Made by a program: the position numbers and the translations under genes | The notes under the pieces: generated by a model | The model's database searches: none | Told to the model about the DNA's origin: nothing | What the model saw: only the letters and a program-made list of their open reading frames with translations | DNA from: JBBECJ01 sp041751795 | GTDB lineage: Bacteria; Chloroflexota; Chloroflexia; Thermomicrobiales; CFX8 | Direction: 5' to 3' | DNA length: 6,193 nucleotides | Assembly (NCBI GenBank): GCA_041751795.1 | Contig: JBGSWU010000316.1 | Location: 1-6,193 of the forward strand | Shown here: positions 4,424-6,193 of the stretch, piece after piece | How the letters are laid out: each line of letters starts with the position of its first letter | Numbering within the stretch: the stretch's first letter is position 1

Positions 4424-6193
4424 TTACTCCTCGAAGTACCAGTTTGCGATATCGCGAACGTCAGTCGTCCATGGTGACGGGTTGTACCCCTTCAGCCGGT
4501 TCGCCGCAGCGATGACATCGGCGCGGTGGACGAGTGGAATCTCCGCCACCTCGTTGACGACCAGGTCGTTCATCCCGATGAACAACTCAGCCTGGGTATC
4601 AGGGTCGAGTTCAGTGAGCGCCTGGGTGTAGAGATCGTTGAAGTCCTCGTTGACCCAGCGCGTGGTGTTCGAGCCAGCCCAGGCGTTTGACTGCTGAGAC
4701 AGATCGACCGCCGGATCGACGGACTTCCAACTCGCCATGTACGAGATCGGATATGGGCTGGACGGGCCGTTGGTGTACATCTCGAAGTCAGTGTAGAAGT
4801 GGCTGGCCGTGTCCGGGTTGCCCGCGTCGGACGAGAAGAAGACGCTGGCGTCGATTGACTTGAGCTCGACCGCGACGCCCATCTGCTCCCAGCCCTGCTT
4901 GATGATTTCCTGGGTCTTCTGGCGCAGCGGATTGATCGTCGTCTGGTAGATAACCGACATCTTAACGCCGTCTTTCTCCCGAGGCGATCCGGTGTAGCCC
5001 GCGTCTTCGAGCATCTGAGCTGCGGCTTCGATGTCGAACTCGTAGGAGGTGTTTGGCGATGCGAAGTTCTCCGGAGCAACGAGGAGGTTGGATGTCGCCT
5101 TCCCGGCCGGACCGTACAGTTGCTCGGCGACCGAATCGCGGTCGCAGGCGAGGGCAAACGCCTGGCGCACTTCGAGGAACTGAAGGAACGGGTGCTTGGT
5201 GCTTGGCTCGGAACGGGCTCCATCGACCTCGGTGTTCGGGTCGGCAGCGTTGACGAGGATACGTTCGACGCTGGCGGCTGGCGTGATCACCAGCGTACCG
5301 ACATCACTGCCCTCGGCCATTGGTTCAAGCACCGCCTTCTCGACTTGCAGGTTCCAGGCCCATTCGGTCTCGCCGGACTCAAGCGCTGCGCGCGCTGCCG
5401 ACGTTGCGTCTCCGCCGCCCTTGAACTCAACCGTCTTGAAGTATGGCTTGTCGGACTCGCGGTAGTTTTCGTTGATGGTGTAGGTGACGACGTCACCAGG
5501 TCGGAACTCAGAGACGACGTATGGGCCGGTGCCGATTGGGTCCAGGTTGAATGCCGCGTCGCGAGCGGCTGCGCCCATCGAATCTTCAAGGATGTGTCGC
5601 GGCAGGATCGTGCCGCCGTTGAATGCGGTTGCGAACACGCCGTACCAGCCTGGATTCGCTTCCTTCCAGTTGATCCGAACCGTCACGTCATCGACTGCCT
5701 CGACGCTCTCGACTGGCTCAAAGGCAGCGATACTGGTCGTCGTTGCTGCCTCATCGGACGCGTATTCCCAGGTGAAGACGACATCGTCTGCGGTGAACGG
5801 CTCGCCGTCCGACCAGAGGACGCCTTCTTTGAGCTTGTAGGTGACGCTCAGACCATCTTCGGCCACGCCTCCGTTTTCAAGCGACGGGATCTCTGCCGCG
5901 AGAACCGGGATGAGGCTGCCGTCTGCCGCGACATCGATCAGCGGCTCAAGGACGAGGCTGGCTGCCGCCGAGTCCTTGGTGCCCTGTGAGAAGTGGGTGT
6001 TGAGAATCGTTGGAGCCTGCCAGTAGAGTATCTTGAGCAGGTCGGCGACGCCCCGGCCATGTCCCGTCATCTCTTCCGTTGTGCCAGTACCGCTGCCAGC
6101 CGTCGGTGAGGCGTCGTCTTCCTCATCGCCAGCGGTGGCCGTTGCGCCATCGGCTGGTGCCGTCGCGCCGCCAGCAGGCGTCGTCGCTTGGCT
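4424..6193 (-). CDS. ABC transporter solute-binding protein, family 5 (peptide type), N-terminus cut by window edge
   Basis: The frame is open from the right edge to its TAA, giving 589 visible residues, and the true start, signal peptide and any lipobox lie outside. It is the extracytoplasmic receptor of a Dpp/Opp-type importer and would bind oligopeptides or a similar solute. Counting from the edge, residues 1-41 are a disordered Ala/Thr/Gly/Asp-rich tether typical of lipoproteins. The domain then begins with LLKILYWQAPTILN (52-65). Family marks are KEGVLWSDGEPFTADDVVFTWEY (122-144, the classic family 5 signature, written here as KEGVLWSDGEPF plus TADDVVFTWEY), DPIGTGPYVVSEFRPGD (218-234) and VRQAFALACDRDSVAEQLYG (342-361). 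The chain ends WYFEE. The ATG at 6070 falls after the tether and is not a credible start. No permease or ATPase gene is visible; they may lie beyond the edge. The ligand cannot be told from sequence. Confidence 0.92.
   Translation of the reverse strand, partial: SQATTPAGGATAPADGATATAGDEEDDASPTAGSGTGTTEEMTGHGRGVADLLKILYWQAPTILNTHFSQGTKDSAAASLVLEPLIDVAADGSLIPVLAAEIPSLENGGVAEDGLSVTYKLKEGVLWSDGEPFTADDVVFTWEYASDEAATTTSIAAFEPVESVEAVDDVTVRINWKEANPGWYGVFATAFNGGTILPRHILEDSMGAAARDAAFNLDPIGTGPYVVSEFRPGDVVTYTINENYRESDKPYFKTVEFKGGGDATSAARAALESGETEWAWNLQVEKAVLEPMAEGSDVGTLVITPAASVERILVNAADPNTEVDGARSEPSTKHPFLQFLEVRQAFALACDRDSVAEQLYGPAGKATSNLLVAPENFASPNTSYEFDIEAAAQMLEDAGYTGSPREKDGVKMSVIYQTTINPLRQKTQEIIKQGWEQMGVAVELKSIDASVFFSSDAGNPDTASHFYTDFEMYTNGPSSPYPISYMASWKSVDPAVDLSQQSNAWAGSNTTRWVNEDFNDLYTQALTELDPDTQAELFIGMNDLVVNEVAEIPLVHRADVIAAANRLKGYNPSPWTTDVRDIANWYFEE

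Noticed and set aside
5120..5989. 289-codon forward frame antisense to the solute-binding protein
   Set aside because: It lies wholly opposite conserved family 5 motifs and has no recognisable domain.
6068..6070. ATG as the start of the solute-binding protein
   Set aside because: The frame stays open through the low-complexity tether to the window edge. Starting here would leave no signal peptide on a protein of an exported family.

Overview
The window looks like ordinary chromosomal DNA from a moderately GC-rich bacterium. My best guess is a Chloroflexota member of the Thermomicrobia/Sphaerobacter type. This is an inference from protein style: the solute-binding protein has an Ala/Thr/Gly/Pro/Asp-rich tether followed by a 'LLKILYWQAPTILN' opening, a pattern I associate with that group, and luciferase-like oxidoreductases are common there. 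No rRNA or other marker confirms it.

Layout. Positions 1-199 hold no convincing gene. At 200-1099 (+) and 1424-2389 (+) lie two clearly different members of the luciferase-like, flavin- or F420-dependent oxidoreductase family. A 324-base spacer rich in direct and inverted repeats separates them. Positions 2390-2766 are a second structured non-coding stretch: a strong hairpin just after the second oxidoreductase, a near-symmetric 24-bp element overlapping a perfect TTGACA box, and a roughly 270-base leader with two further inverted repeats. At 2767-4314 (+) is a secreted zinc aminopeptidase (peptidase family M28 with a PA domain), with a signal peptide, all metal ligands and six cysteines. At 4315-4423 a 15-bp hairpin separates it from the convergent gene at 4424-6193 (-), a family 5 (Dpp/Opp-type) ABC transporter solute-binding protein whose N-terminus runs off the right edge.

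How the genes may work together. The secreted aminopeptidase would release amino acids and short peptides outside the cell, and the family 5 binding protein could capture oligopeptides for import, so scavenging of extracellular protein is a plausible shared theme. The two genes are convergent and therefore not in one operon. The two oxidoreductases have no visible substrate or pathway link to them, and each seems to have its own leader.

I see no CRISPR array, tRNA, rRNA, intact insertion sequence, phage gene or defence system. The least explained parts are the two repeat-rich intergenic regions, which are better candidates for regulatory sites or leader-RNA structure than for a new enzymatic system.
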